A stretch of DNA of 64,000 nucleotides from Lachnospiraceae bacterium (GCA_022796795.1 JAAWJI010000012.1:1-64000), one strand, 5' to 3'. Positions 18,789 to 28,022 are shown, counted from the first letter of the stretch. Numbers and translations are program-made. The notes: generated by a model from the letters alone, not told the origin.

Positions 18789-20270
18789 ATGCAGGACTTT
18801 ATCAAGATTCATCCCGATGACATGGTAGCGGTGGCCTTGCGGCCGCTGGAAAAGGGACGGGTGCTGGAGGTGTCCGGCACACAGGTGACTCTGCTGGAGG
18901 ATATTCCCCAGGGACATAAGTTTGCGCTTCAGGATGTGGAGAGCGGAGCGCCGGTCATCAAGTATCAGGAACCCATCGGCGTGGCCAGGGAATCCATCCC
19001 CAGGGGAGCCTGGGTACATACCCATAACCTGAAGACAGGTTTGGGAGATCTTTTGACCTACACCTATACGCCTAAGGCCAAGGACCTGGAGCCAAAAGAG
19101 GCTGTATGCTTCCAGGGGTATCGCCGGGCTGACGGAAAGGTGGGGGTACGAAACGAAATCTGGATCATTCCCACTGTGGGCTGCGTGAATAATGTGGCCA
19201 CCTCCATTGAGCGCCAGGCCCAGAAATATGTGTCGGGGACCGTGGAGGAGATCGTGGCCTTCCCCCATCCCTACGGCTGTTCTCAGATGGGAGAGGACCA
19301 GGACAATACCAGACAGATTCTGGCGGATCTGGTCAATCATCCCAACGCAGGGGCAGTGTTGGTGCTGGGTTTGGGCTGTGAAAACAGCAATATTGAGGAA
19401 CTGAAAAAGTATATTGGCCCCTATGATTCGGAGCGGGTGAAATTTCTGGTTTCCCAGGAATGTGAAGACGAGATTGCCGAAGCTCTTCATATGATAGAAG
19501 GCCTGGCGGCGTATGCAGGGCAATTCCATCGGGAGCCGGTACCGGTAAGCGAGCTGATAATCGGCATGAAATGCGGCGGATCCGACGGCCTGTCTGGGAT
19601 CACAGCCAATCCGGCTGTGGGAGCATTTTCGGATCTGCTTATCGCCCAGGGGGGAACCACCATACTTACAGAGGTGCCGGAGATGTTTGGGGCGGAGACC
19701 CTCTTGATGAACCGTTGTGAGAACCAGGAGCTGTTTCAGAAGACCGTGGATCTTATCAATGATTTTAAGAATTATTTTACCAGCCATAACCAGACCATTT
19801 ATGAGAATCCCTCTCCAGGAAATAAAAAGGGAGGTATTTCCACCCTGGAGGACAAATCTCTGGGCTGCACCCAGAAATCCGGCAGCGCTCCGGTGCGGGG
19901 AGTGCTTCGGTATGGAGAGGCTGTAAAGACCAAGGGACTGAACCTTTTAAGCGCGCCGGGCAACGATCTGGTAGCCTCCACAGCCCTGGCGGCCTCGGGC
20001 GCCCAGATTGTGTTGTTTACTACGGGACGGGGAACGCCCTTTGCATCCCCGGTGCCCACGGTAAAGATTTCCTCCAATTCCGCTCTGTTCCAGAAAAAGG
20101 AAAACTGGATCGACTTCAACTGCGGCGTGCTGGTGGAGGATACGGATATGGAGGAACTGGCGGCTTCCCTGTTCCAGTATGTGGTGGCTGTGGCTTCCGG
20201 GGAAAAGGTGAAGGCGGAGAAGGCGGGCTTTCACGATATGGCTATTTTCAAGCAGGGCGTGACTCTGTAG
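18789..20270 (+). CDS. uxaA: Altronate dehydratase
   Basis: Dehydrates D-altronate to 2-keto-3-deoxy-D-gluconate. 493 residues with the N-terminal SAF-like domain (IKIHPDDMVAVALRPLEKG, VHTHNLKT) and the C-terminal altronate/galactarate dehydratase domain (FPHPYGCSQMGED, GMKCGGSDGLSG). The ATG at 18789 follows GAGGAGAAAGG; the longer track start lacks a site. First gene of the uxaA-uxaB unit under the palindromic operator. Confidence 0.95.
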   Translation: MQDFIKIHPDDMVAVALRPLEKGRVLEVSGTQVTLLEDIPQGHKFALQDVESGAPVIKYQEPIGVARESIPRGAWVHTHNLKTGLGDLLTYTYTPKAKDLEPKEAVCFQGYRRADGKVGVRNEIWIIPTVGCVNNVATSIERQAQKYVSGTVEEIVAFPHPYGCSQMGEDQDNTRQILADLVNHPNAGAVLVLGLGCENSNIEELKKYIGPYDSERVKFLVSQECEDEIAEALHMIEGLAAYAGQFHREPVPVSELIIGMKCGGSDGLSGITANPAVGAFSDLLIAQGGTTILTEVPEMFGAETLLMNRCENQELFQKTVDLINDFKNYFTSHNQTIYENPSPGNKKGGISTLEDKSLGCTQKSGSAPVRGVLRYGEAVKTKGLNLLSAPGNDLVASTALAASGAQIVLFTTGRGTPFASPVPTVKISSNSALFQKKENWIDFNCGVLVEDTDMEELAASLFQYVVAVASGEKVKAEKAGFHDMAIFKQGVTL

Positions 20271-20387
20271 GGGCTTGGGACGACCTGTGGAAAGAACCAA
20301 ATTTGCAAGGAGTTCCCCGTTATGGATCAGGGATACGCGGATCCATGGCGGGATGGAGATAAAAGTAAGAAAAAGGAGAGTGTAATC

Positions 20388-21872
20388 ATGAAAAAACTGT
20401 GCTATGCAACACTGGAAGAGCAGGGCTATGAAGGATATCTTTTGAAGGAGGCTCCGGAGCGGGTTCTGCAGTTTGGCGAGGGAAATTTCCTCCGGGCCTT
20501 TGTGGACTATTTCTTTGACATGATGAACGAGAAGGCTGGGTTTAACGGAAAGGTAGTGCTGTGCCAGCCCATTGCCCCGGGGCTTGCGGACATGATTAAC
20601 CAGCAGGAGGGACTGTACACCCTGTATCTGCGTGGATTTGAAAACGGCCAAAAGGTCAATGACAAGCGGATTATCAGCTGTGTGAGCAGATGCCTGAATC
20701 CCTATAAGGATTACCAGGCTTTGATGGATTGCGCCAAGAACCCGGACCTTCGTTATATCGCCTGCAATACCACAGAGGCAGGGATCGTCTATGATCCGGC
20801 CTGCCAGTTTGCGGATCAGCCTGCGTCCAGCTATCCGGGCAAGCTGACGCAGTTCCTCTATGAGCGGTTCCAGCAGTTTGGCTCCCAGCCGGGCAAGGGC
20901 TTTGTGGTGCTTTCCTGCGAGCTTATTGACAACAATGGAAAAGAGCTGGAGAAGTGCGTGCTCCAGTATGCACAGCAGTGGGCATTGGGCCAGGATTTTG
21001 AGAAGTGGATCCAGGAGGAGAATATTTTCTGCTCCACTCTGGTGGACCGGATCGTAACCGGCTATCCCAGAACTGAGGCCGCGGCGATCAATGAGGAGAA
21101 TGGATACGAGGATAACCTGATTGATACCGGAGAAGTTTTTGGATTCTGGGTGATCGAGGGACCGGAAAGCCTGAAAAAGGAGCTGCCCTTTGACAAGGCA
21201 GGCCTGCCTGTGCTGATTACCGATAACCATAAGCCCTACAAGCAGAGAAAGGTGCGCATCCTCAACGGCGCTCACACCAGCATGGTGCTGGGAGCTTACC
21301 TGGCCGGCCAGGACATTGTGCGGGACTGCATGGAGGATTCCGTGATCCAGGGCTTTATGAACAAGACTATTTATGAGGAGATTATTCCCACGCTGACATT
21401 GCCCAAGGAAGAGCTGGAGGGCTTTGCCGCTTCCGTAACCGAGCGGTTTAAGAATCCCTTTATTGATCACGCTCTGCTGGCTATCGCTCTCAACTCCACC
21501 TCCAAGTGGAAGGCCCGCGTCATGCCAAGCTTGAAGGGATATGTGGAGAAGTTTGGGGAGCTGCCCAAATGCATCACCGCATCCTTTGCCTTCTATATTG
21601 CGTTTTTCAGCGGTCATACCCTGACTGAGGAGGGACTGACGGGAACCAGAGGAGACCAGGAGTATACCATTAAGGACGACCGGTTTGTGCTGGAGTTCTT
21701 CGCAGAACACAAGAATGACGATCCGGCTGCCATGGCTTGCGCCGTATGCGCCAATGAAGCTTTCTGGGGTGAGGATTTAAGCAAGCTTCCCGGCTTTGAG
21801 GAGGCTGTGGCCGGTTATCTGGCCCAGATTCGTGACAAGGGAACCTATGAGGTAATGAAAGCGTGTCTGTAA
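20388..21872 (+). CDS. uxaB: Tagaturonate reductase (altronate oxidoreductase)
   Basis: NAD-dependent reduction of D-tagaturonate to D-altronate, in the mannitol dehydrogenase-like family. 494 residues from the ATG at 20388, preceded by AAAGGAGAG. LQFGEGNFLRAF near the N-terminus is the cofactor-binding region, and VRILNGAHTSMVLGAYLAG is the conserved catalytic stretch. Together with UxaC and UxaA it completes the route from galacturonate to 2-keto-3-deoxygluconate; the kinase and aldolase are not in this window. Confidence 0.92.
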   Translation: MKKLCYATLEEQGYEGYLLKEAPERVLQFGEGNFLRAFVDYFFDMMNEKAGFNGKVVLCQPIAPGLADMINQQEGLYTLYLRGFENGQKVNDKRIISCVSRCLNPYKDYQALMDCAKNPDLRYIACNTTEAGIVYDPACQFADQPASSYPGKLTQFLYERFQQFGSQPGKGFVVLSCELIDNNGKELEKCVLQYAQQWALGQDFEKWIQEENIFCSTLVDRIVTGYPRTEAAAINEENGYEDNLIDTGEVFGFWVIEGPESLKKELPFDKAGLPVLITDNHKPYKQRKVRILNGAHTSMVLGAYLAGQDIVRDCMEDSVIQGFMNKTIYEEIIPTLTLPKEELEGFAASVTERFKNPFIDHALLAIALNSTSKWKARVMPSLKGYVEKFGELPKCITASFAFYIAFFSGHTLTEEGLTGTRGDQEYTIKDDRFVLEFFAEHKNDDPAAMACAVCANEAFWGEDLSKLPGFEEAVAGYLAQIRDKGTYEVMKACL

Positions 21873-22414
21873 ATACAAAGGGAAGAATAGTCCCTGTGGA
21901 AACCTATGTGGATGATAAGGTATACCGGGATTTCAGCGATTTTGTCTCCTTTTCTGTGGGAAATCGCTGGATTTCCCTGGTAGCCATGCCGGTGCTCCTG
22001 CTTTTTCTGGGGGGCGTGAACTTCTATACCGGGAGCAATGCCCTGGGGTGGATCTGTGTGATCCTGGGGATTCTGGCGCCCCTGGGATACCTGTTTCGGT
22101 ATGTGGTTTCGGTAAAGAATCAGATTCAGAAGTTTGAGCTGACCACTCCTCGCCTGTTCTATACGGTGACCGTATCGGACGGCGGGATCCACGTGGAGAA
22201 CCAGACGGAAAAGGTAGATTTCAACTGGCAGCAGACCTACCGGGTCTATGAGCGGGACGAATACTTTTATATCTTCATTACCAAGGCTAGAGGATTTATT
22301 CTGCCTCTGCGGGACATGGAAACAGAAAAGGTTCGTCTGCTGAAATCGATTATTCAGGAAAATTTACCGCCCATCCGGTATATGGACCGGAGAAAGAGGC
22401 GGAGACAGGAGTAA
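21863..22414 (+). CDS. YcxB-like membrane protein
   Basis: 183-residue protein with two membrane helices (about residues 34-52 and 60-82) followed by a C-terminal domain resembling YcxB-like proteins (FNWQQTYRVYERDEYFYIFIT). The GTG start overlaps the end of uxaB by 10 bp; a second GTG at 21896 is possible. Function unknown. It is probably co-transcribed with uxaB and the next URO-D gene. Confidence 0.65.
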   Translation: MSVNTKGRIVPVETYVDDKVYRDFSDFVSFSVGNRWISLVAMPVLLLFLGGVNFYTGSNALGWICVILGILAPLGYLFRYVVSVKNQIQKFELTTPRLFYTVTVSDGGIHVENQTEKVDFNWQQTYRVYERDEYFYIFITKARGFILPLRDMETEKVRLLKSIIQENLPPIRYMDRRKRRRQE

Positions 22415-22419
22415 ATAAC

Positions 22420-23553
22420 ATGGCGGAAGTAAAATTTGACACCACACTGCGGGATTCTCAGGGAACCAGCGTGGAACCTATAAGCCCGGAAAATTTCGAT
22501 CTGGACGCCTATGCAGACTATGAGGCCAAGCTTCTGGAGAAAAATAAAGCTTTCACAGAGGCGGACAGAGGTCTTCTGGTTTATCGCAGAGTGCGGGCGG
22601 ACGGAGTGTTTTATGACAAGTGCCGGGATTTTAAGGAATCATTGGCTTTGCAGCTGGGAGCTTTGAAGACCAGCATGGCCTATAAAGCGGATATTGCCAA
22701 TTTCCTGGAGCCCTGGTATGGCATTGGTTACATTGCCTCCTGCTTCGGGGCTTCTTATGGATGGACAGAAGGGCAGGCGCCCCATGTGACTGCCCAGTTT
22801 AAGAGCGCTCAGGAAATCCTGGATGCGGATTTTGTGCCCATTGCCCAGACGGCAGAGGGAAAGCACATTCTGGAGATGGTGGAGTATTTCATGGACCAGA
22901 CCAAGGGGAAGGTTCCTGTGTCCTTCTGTGACCTTCAGTCTCCTTTAAATATGCTCACCTATCTCCTGCCTATGAACGATCTGTTTATGGAGGTGTATGA
23001 TTCGCCGGATGAGCTGAAAAAGGCGGCGGAGCTGGTCAGCGGCCTGCTCATTGACTTCCTGAAGCTTCAGGCGGATCTCATCGGGGATGCCCTGGCAAGA
23101 CCCGGACATGGCTTTGCCAGCAGCCGGGCTTTTCGCGGCGTGGGACTTTCCGACGACGCATCCATCATGCTCCAGGCCGAGGACTATGAAGACCTGTTTG
23201 TGGAAAGCGATGTGCGTATTGGACAATGCTACGGGGGTATGGTTTATCATTCCTGCGGCGTTTGGGAAAAGAAGATTGATATGGTGAAAAATATTTCTAA
23301 TATCTGGATGGCGGACGGAGCCTTTACCATTGAGACCGATCCCTCCCCCAACAATCCCCAGGTCTTTGGCGACGCTTTTGCAGGCTCCGGCATTATTCTC
23401 AATGCCCGGGCGGTGGGAAATCCGGAAAACAGCTTTGCAGCCTTAAAGCAGCTGTGGAGACCCGGCCAGAAGCTGATCGCCGTAACCTACTGTAAGACTC
23501 CGGAGGAGCAGGAGCAGCTCTACGAGATGCTGCATCAGCTGGCAGGGGGCTGA
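22420..23553 (+). CDS. URO-D superfamily protein, methyltransferase-like (copy 1)
   Basis: 377 residues of the uroporphyrinogen decarboxylase superfamily, which also holds the MtaA/MtbA methylcobalamin methyltransferases. It has H277-x-C279-G (YHSCGV) and a further C358, a spacing like the zinc ligands of the methyltransferases. No haem genes and no corrinoid protein are nearby. It starts 5 bp after the YcxB-like gene, so it belongs to the uxa transcription unit. True substrate unknown. Confidence 0.75.
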   Translation: MAEVKFDTTLRDSQGTSVEPISPENFDLDAYADYEAKLLEKNKAFTEADRGLLVYRRVRADGVFYDKCRDFKESLALQLGALKTSMAYKADIANFLEPWYGIGYIASCFGASYGWTEGQAPHVTAQFKSAQEILDADFVPIAQTAEGKHILEMVEYFMDQTKGKVPVSFCDLQSPLNMLTYLLPMNDLFMEVYDSPDELKKAAELVSGLLIDFLKLQADLIGDALARPGHGFASSRAFRGVGLSDDASIMLQAEDYEDLFVESDVRIGQCYGGMVYHSCGVWEKKIDMVKNISNIWMADGAFTIETDPSPNNPQVFGDAFAGSGIILNARAVGNPENSFAALKQLWRPGQKLIAVTYCKTPEEQEQLYEMLHQLAGG

Positions 23554-23617
23554 AGGGATATGAAAGATCTGCCGGAGGGTCCGACTGATGCCCGGGAAGC
23601 ATTGTGAGATAAGGGAT

Positions 23618-23670
23618 AGTCTGGCAGTCGCAGGAAGTGACTGGCAGTCGCAGGAAGAGACTGCCAGTCC
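23618..23670. repeat. Short direct and inverted repeat
   Basis: GACTGGCAGTCGCAGGAAG occurs twice in tandem (with one substitution at the edge), and a third, inverted copy (GACTGCCAGTC) can form a 10-bp stem with the second. It lies between two URO-D genes. Confidence 0.6.
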
Positions 23671-23728
23671 GGGATTATGAGAAGCAGAGGAAGCATGCTA
23701 CAGGGGCTTCCGGAACAGGAGAACAAGT

Positions 23729-24775
23729 ATGAAATATGATGTGACCTTTCACCCAAGCTGGTGGCATAAATACGCCGGGGTGGATTTTACCCAGGAATTT
23801 TTTGATGAGCCCGAATACCGGATGGAATGTGATCTGAAGATGAAAAAGGCTCTCTATGAGCATTTTGGAGACTATGGACTGGGTGAGAAGGATCCCAGGA
23901 AGCGTCCCCTTCTGGGAACGGATTTTCTGGCCGCCGGCTATCTGTATTCAGAGATCCTGGGCTGTGAGATCCGCTATGAAAAGGATACTTCTCCCCAGGT
24001 TTTGAGCCGGAATCTGGATGAAGAAGAGATCGGGGAGATCAAAGCTCCGAACCTGGACGAAAATCCGGTGTGGCAGCGGACGCAGAAGCAAATCGACTAC
24101 CTGCTGGAAAACTATGGTCGGGTGGAGACCTATATCAACCTTATGGGCATCCAGAATATTGCCATGGATCTCATGGGTCAGGAGGTTATGGCCTCCTACT
24201 ATACGGCTCCGGAAGAGGTGGACGCGCTGTTGTCTGAGATCACCAAAATGAGTATTGACATCGGAAAGCGTTTCAAGGCTCTTTCTCATGATATTTCCGG
24301 CGGCGTCACGGCTATTGTTCGTCAGGTCATGCCGGAGAATTATCTTACTTCCAACTGCTCGGTGGAGATGGTGTCTGATGAGCTCTATGAGAAATTCCTG
24401 CTGAAATATGACCAGCAGCTGGCAGATGCCTTCGGAAACTTTGGAATTCATCACTGCGGCCGTAGTATGGAGCATGTGGTGGAGGGCTATGCCAAGGTAA
24501 AGGGATTAACCTTCGCTGAGGTGGGAGCATTTTCCGATATTAAGGCAGTGCGTCAGGCATTACCCGGCGTATTCTTAAACGCCCGCTACAGTCCTGTGCG
24601 CCTGATGAAGGCCCAGAGAGAGGAAGTGTTTGCCGAGGTTGCAGATCTGGTGAAGAATGGAACCAATGGGGCAGGGCAGATTTCCGTGTCCTGCGTGGGG
24701 CTGGACGACAAGATAACGGATGAGCAGGTAAAGAACTTCCTGGATGCCTGTAAAGAAGCGGAGAGTCTCTGCTGA
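23729..24775 (+). CDS. URO-D superfamily protein, methyltransferase-like (copy 2)
   Basis: 348-residue URO-D-superfamily protein that differs strongly from copy 1. It carries H241-H-C243-G (IHHCGR) and C322 at the same 79-residue spacing as copy 1, consistent with a zinc-thiolate site. Preceded by AGGAG. It lies between copy 1 and a LacI regulator. Whether it acts with copy 1 is unknown, but their co-location suggests so. Confidence 0.72.
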   Translation: MKYDVTFHPSWWHKYAGVDFTQEFFDEPEYRMECDLKMKKALYEHFGDYGLGEKDPRKRPLLGTDFLAAGYLYSEILGCEIRYEKDTSPQVLSRNLDEEEIGEIKAPNLDENPVWQRTQKQIDYLLENYGRVETYINLMGIQNIAMDLMGQEVMASYYTAPEEVDALLSEITKMSIDIGKRFKALSHDISGGVTAIVRQVMPENYLTSNCSVEMVSDELYEKFLLKYDQQLADAFGNFGIHHCGRSMEHVVEGYAKVKGLTFAEVGAFSDIKAVRQALPGVFLNARYSPVRLMKAQREEVFAEVADLVKNGTNGAGQISVSCVGLDDKITDEQVKNFLDACKEAESLC

Positions 24776-24794
24776 GTTTTGGCTGAGAAAGAAC

Positions 24795-24806
24795 TAAAAC
24801 GTTTGC
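24795..24806. promoter_or_regulatory. Candidate LacI operator (upstream site)
   Basis: TAAAACGTTTGC shares the AAAACGTTT core with the perfect palindrome at 24977-24988. The two sites are about 180 bp apart, on either side of the lacI promoter. Confidence 0.45.
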
Positions 24807-24930
24807 GGAGAAAGCTGTTTGGTATAGAATATTCCTTTTTGCTATTAGGAAAATTGCATAAAATTTCAGAGAAAAAATCAGTAATAATGATTAAAATAGC
24901 GCTGAGAGGGTGTTCCTCATTGAGATACCA

Positions 24931-24959
24931 TTGACATTCCCACAAAAAAATGATAAAAT
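24931..24959 (+). promoter_or_regulatory. Promoter of the second lacI gene
   Basis: TTGACA (24931-24936), a 17-bp spacer and TAAAAT (24954-24959). Confidence 0.7.
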
Positions 24960-24976
24960 ATAAATTGAGAAGAAGC

Positions 24977-24988
24977 TAAAACGTTTTA
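24977..24988. promoter_or_regulatory. LacI operator, perfect palindrome
   Basis: TAAAACGTTTTA is a perfect 12-bp palindrome located downstream of the -10 box and before the lacI start, a position that would block early elongation. Similar sites occur at 38830 and 40341 in front of other genes. Confidence 0.65.
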
Positions 24989-25018
24989 TCATTAGCGAAA
25001 GAGGGATGTGGATGGAGC

Positions 25019-26092
25019 ATGGGGACGAAACGGGTGTCGATCACGGATATTGCAAAGAAAACCGGAGTATCGGCCGGAAGTGTTCACCGTGCTTTAGCCG
25101 GAAAGCCGGGAGTCAGTGAAAAGACCCGGGCCTATATCCTGGAGGCGGCAAAGGAGATGGGCTATCAGCCCAATTACATCGCTTCCTCCCTGAAGCGCAG
25201 AACGCTTCGGATTCTGGCGGCTTTTCCTGCTTATACGTCCTACAATCGGTTCTTTTTTCCCTATGTATGGCAGGGATTTCGGGACTGTATTGCGGACATG
25301 GCGGATTACAACATTGAGGCTGTAGAGTTGCCCTACGCCATGGATCCCGGACCAGGTTCCCAGCGCCAGGAGCTTCTGGAGGCTTTTGATCGCTATGAAG
25401 GCGGCGTTGACGGTCTTTTAACCATCGGGCACATCAACAATCGGGATCTCTGTGCGGTGAAGCGCTATACAGATGCGGGAATTCCTGTGATTCTGGCCTG
25501 TGATGACAAGAAAAGCCTGGATCGCCTCTGCTGTGTGCAGGCAGATCATTTCTGCTGTGGCAGCCTGGCTGCGGAGCTTTTGTCCATGCAGATTCCAGCC
25601 GGCAGTCAGGTGCTGGTCTGTGCGGGAGACACTCTGGTGCCCTCCCACTATGAAACCCTGGAGGCTTTTGAGGGATATCTGAGGGAGCATGGCTGCAACA
25701 TGGAGCTTATCAAGGTTCACGGCAGGGATCTGGACACAGGAACCTATGACCGGGTCATGGAGAAGCTTAGGGAATATCCGGGTATCCGGGGCGCCTACTC
25801 GGTAAACGCCACCAACGGCATTGTGCTGTGCAATGCGGTGACCAGGATGAAACGGGAGAGAGAGATCAGTGTAATTCTCAGCGACGTTTATCCAGAAAAT
25901 ATTGAGAACTTTAAGAAGGGGATTGTAAACAGTATTGTCTACAAAAATCCCTATCAGCAGGGATATCTGGCCACCAAAGCCATGATTGATTACCTGGTGA
26001 AGAATGAGACTCCAATCTCAGATGTGATACATGTACGCAGCGAGGTGGTGCTGCGCAGCAATCTGCATCTCTATGAGGAGACAGGATTGTAA
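25019..26092 (+). CDS. LacI-family transcriptional regulator
   Basis: 357-residue LacI/GalR protein. The helix-turn-helix is SITDIAKKTGVSAGSVHRALAGK near the N-terminus, with SAGSVHRAL in place of the usual SxxTVSRVL. A C-terminal sugar-binding-like domain follows. It carries its own promoter with a perfect operator-like palindrome and sits directly before the TRAP transporter operon, which it probably controls (inference). Confidence 0.9.
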   Translation: MGTKRVSITDIAKKTGVSAGSVHRALAGKPGVSEKTRAYILEAAKEMGYQPNYIASSLKRRTLRILAAFPAYTSYNRFFFPYVWQGFRDCIADMADYNIEAVELPYAMDPGPGSQRQELLEAFDRYEGGVDGLLTIGHINNRDLCAVKRYTDAGIPVILACDDKKSLDRLCCVQADHFCCGSLAAELLSMQIPAGSQVLVCAGDTLVPSHYETLEAFEGYLREHGCNMELIKVHGRDLDTGTYDRVMEKLREYPGIRGAYSVNATNGIVLCNAVTRMKREREISVILSDVYPENIENFKKGIVNSIVYKNPYQQGYLATKAMIDYLVKNETPISDVIHVRSEVVLRSNLHLYEETGL

Positions 26093-26100
26093 GAATGATA

Positions 26101-26129
26101 TTGGCAGGTCCAAAGACCTGAAATATAAT
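26101..26129 (+). promoter_or_regulatory. dctP promoter with palindrome in the spacer
   Basis: TTGGCA (26101-26106), a 17-bp spacer and TATAAT (26124-26129). A perfect inverted repeat CAGGTC-CAAA-GACCTG (26105-26120) occupies the spacer. It differs from the AAACGTTT-type sites, so another regulator may bind it, or it may act as the lacI transcript hairpin. Confidence 0.55.
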
Positions 26130-26161
26130 GCTATATTTACATTTTACAGGAGGGTAATTTT

Positions 26162-27280
26162 ATGAAAAGAAAAGTAATTGCTACCGTATTGGCACTGGCA
26201 ATGACCATGTCCATGCTTGCAGGCTGCGGCTCCAAGAAAGAGGAAACACCTCAGGCGCCGGCTGCTGAGGCTCCCGCTGAGACACCGGCTGCTGAAGAAG
26301 AGGAAAAGGGGGAGACAGAAGCTGAGGCTCCCGCTGAGAGCACCGGCGAGGCTGAGATCGTTTTGAAGTATGCGGAGCTGAATCCGGACGGACATATCAT
26401 GGATGAGTGCGCAGACTATTTTGCAGAGCAGGTAAGCCAGATGTCCAATGGACGTATTGAAATCGACGTATTCCCGGCCGGACAGCTGGGCGATGAGAAG
26501 ACTGCTTATCAGACCATTCAGATGGGCGGCGGCGCAATTGACATCTGCCGCGGAAACACCAACTCTCTGGCAGACTTCGGCGCTGAGAAGCTGAACCTGT
26601 TCGGACTTCCCTTTATTTTCCAGGGACGCGAGCATCTGTGGAACGTGCTGGAGAGCGAGATCGGTGCAGATTTCCTGGCTGAGCCCCAGGAGAAGAGCAT
26701 GGGCATGGTTGGCCTGTTCTACCTGGATGAGGGTTCCCGGAACTTCTTTACCGTAGAGAGCAAGCCCATTAACACCGTAGAGGATTTCAAGGGCCTGAAG
26801 CTGCGCGTTCCCACTACCCTGATTATGGAGGGAACCACCACTGCACTGGGCGCAAGCGCAACTCCCATTTCTTTCTCTGAGCTGTATTCTTCTCTGCAGA
26901 CAGGCGTGGTTGACGGTGCTGAGCAGCCCCATTCCGGCTACTTCTCCAACAAGTTCTACGAGGTAGCTCCTAACTACACCCTGACCGGACATACCTACAG
27001 CCCCTCCATCATCCTCATGAGCGAGAGCGTATGGAACGGATTGAGCGCTGATGATCAGAAGATTCTTATGGACGCTGCAAAGGCAACCGAGCAGTACAAC
27101 AAAGAGACCATCACAGAGCTGGATGCACAGCTGCTGGAGGACATCAAGGCTGCTGGCGCAAACGTAATCGAGATCACAGACAACACTCCTTTCGTAGAGG
27201 CAACTGCTGAGGTTACCGCTGAGTACACCAATACCGAAGAGCTGAAGGCTCTGTATGATCAGATCTTAAGCATGAAATAA
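26162..27280 (+). CDS. dctP: TRAP transporter substrate-binding lipoprotein DctP
   Basis: Extracytoplasmic binding protein of a TRAP transporter. 372 residues. Signal peptide with lipobox LAGC (Cys at about 22), then an Ala/Glu-rich linker (about 23-58), then the DctP fold (YAELNPDGHIMDE, RVPTT, the GVVDGAEQP motif). Ligands of the family are organic and sugar acids; the location beside uxa genes suggests a hexuronate (inference). Start after AGGAGGG. Confidence 0.92.
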   Translation: MKRKVIATVLALAMTMSMLAGCGSKKEETPQAPAAEAPAETPAAEEEEKGETEAEAPAESTGEAEIVLKYAELNPDGHIMDECADYFAEQVSQMSNGRIEIDVFPAGQLGDEKTAYQTIQMGGGAIDICRGNTNSLADFGAEKLNLFGLPFIFQGREHLWNVLESEIGADFLAEPQEKSMGMVGLFYLDEGSRNFFTVESKPINTVEDFKGLKLRVPTTLIMEGTTTALGASATPISFSELYSSLQTGVVDGAEQPHSGYFSNKFYEVAPNYTLTGHTYSPSIILMSESVWNGLSADDQKILMDAAKATEQYNKETITELDAQLLEDIKAAGANVIEITDNTPFVEATAEVTAEYTNTEELKALYDQILSMK

Positions 27281-27306
27281 GTGAAAACGACAGTTTAGAA
27301 GCGCAT

Positions 27307-27343
27307 GAGGAGGAGAGGACAGCCTGTCTGTCTCCTCCTCTTG
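27307..27343 (+). terminator. Stem-loop between dctP and dctQ
   Basis: GAGGAGGAGA pairs with TCTCCTCCTC, but only TTG follows. It is probably a weak terminator or mRNA stabiliser that lets the binding protein be made in excess over the permeases. Confidence 0.5.
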
Positions 27344-27344
27344 T

Positions 27345-27506
27345 GAGCAATCCCGAAAAGCCCCTTGCACCATCTTTCAGGCCGATTTTCCGCCAGTTGC
27401 ACGCAAATTTAATTAACGTACACACCGTGTACGCCTCATAAATTTGTGCGCATCTGACAAAAAATCTGCTCTGAAATCTGGATGCAAAGACTTTCCGGGA
27501 ATGCTC
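27345..27506. repeat. 162-bp near-palindromic element
   Basis: The two halves are inverted copies at roughly 70 percent by eye: GAGCAATCCCGAAAAG on the left mirrors GAGCATTCCCGGAAAG on the reverse complement of the right, and the centre is CGTACACACCGTGTACG. As RNA it would fold into one long hairpin. It lies inside the TRAP operon just before dctQ. No coding content is evident; it resembles a MITE-like insert. Confidence 0.7.
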
Positions 27507-27527
27507 TTATCACGAAAGGAGGACTCC

Positions 27528-28022
27528 ATGGAGAAGGTCACAAAGATTTTTGATTATGTGTATCTTTTTTTCATGACCATCTGTAAATTGTTTTTTATCG
27601 GCATGGTTGTGGTTACCGCATATGTGGTATTTGGCCGGTTTGTGCTGAATAACAGCCCGTCCTGGGGAGAAGAGCTGGCTCTGCTGTGCATGGTATATAT
27701 GTCCATGATCAGTGCGGCTTTGGCTATCCGCAAGGACACGCATATCCGCATGACCATCATTGACCTGTTTTTGCCGGAAAAGGTGGTGGGATTTTTTAAG
27801 GGCCTGGCCCAGGTGGCAATCTTCGGCTTTTCCTGGTTTATGATTATCTATGGCTGGCAGTTTGCCCAGCTTATGGGAAGAAGTATGATGACCGGACTCC
27901 GGATTAAGTCCATGTACCTGTATCTGGCAATCCCCATTGCGGGAGTGGCCTTGTGTCTCATGGAGATTGAGCGTCTGATCAATTTCTTCTACAGAAGGAA
28001 GGGAGGAACGGTCAATGAATAG
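27528..28022 (+). CDS. dctQ: TRAP transporter small permease DctQ
   Basis: Four-helix small membrane subunit of the TRAP transporter, 164 residues from the ATG at 27528, which follows AAAGGAGGACT. The track start (27444) lies within the palindromic element and is rejected. Typical WGEEL (in PSWGEELA) and RKDTHIRM motifs are present. It overlaps dctM by 8 bp. Confidence 0.9.
   Translation: MEKVTKIFDYVYLFFMTICKLFFIGMVVVTAYVVFGRFVLNNSPSWGEELALLCMVYMSMISAALAIRKDTHIRMTIIDLFLPEKVVGFFKGLAQVAIFGFSWFMIIYGWQFAQLMGRSMMTGLRIKSMYLYLAIPIAGVALCLMEIERLINFFYRRKGGTVNE

Noticed and set aside
19947-21710. 587-residue minus-strand ORF opposite uxaB
   Set aside because: Shadow frame caused by codon bias; the + strand encodes a complete, recognisable UxaB and UxaA end.
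22420-23553. Calling the URO-D genes hemE
   Set aside because: Several divergent copies lie in sugar operons, there are no haem genes nearby, and the H-x-C-G motif points to the methyltransferase branch.
27213-27425. 70-residue minus-strand ORF in the dctP-dctQ gap
   Set aside because: It lies in the palindromic element and overlaps the end of dctP; more likely a repeat-derived frame than a gene.
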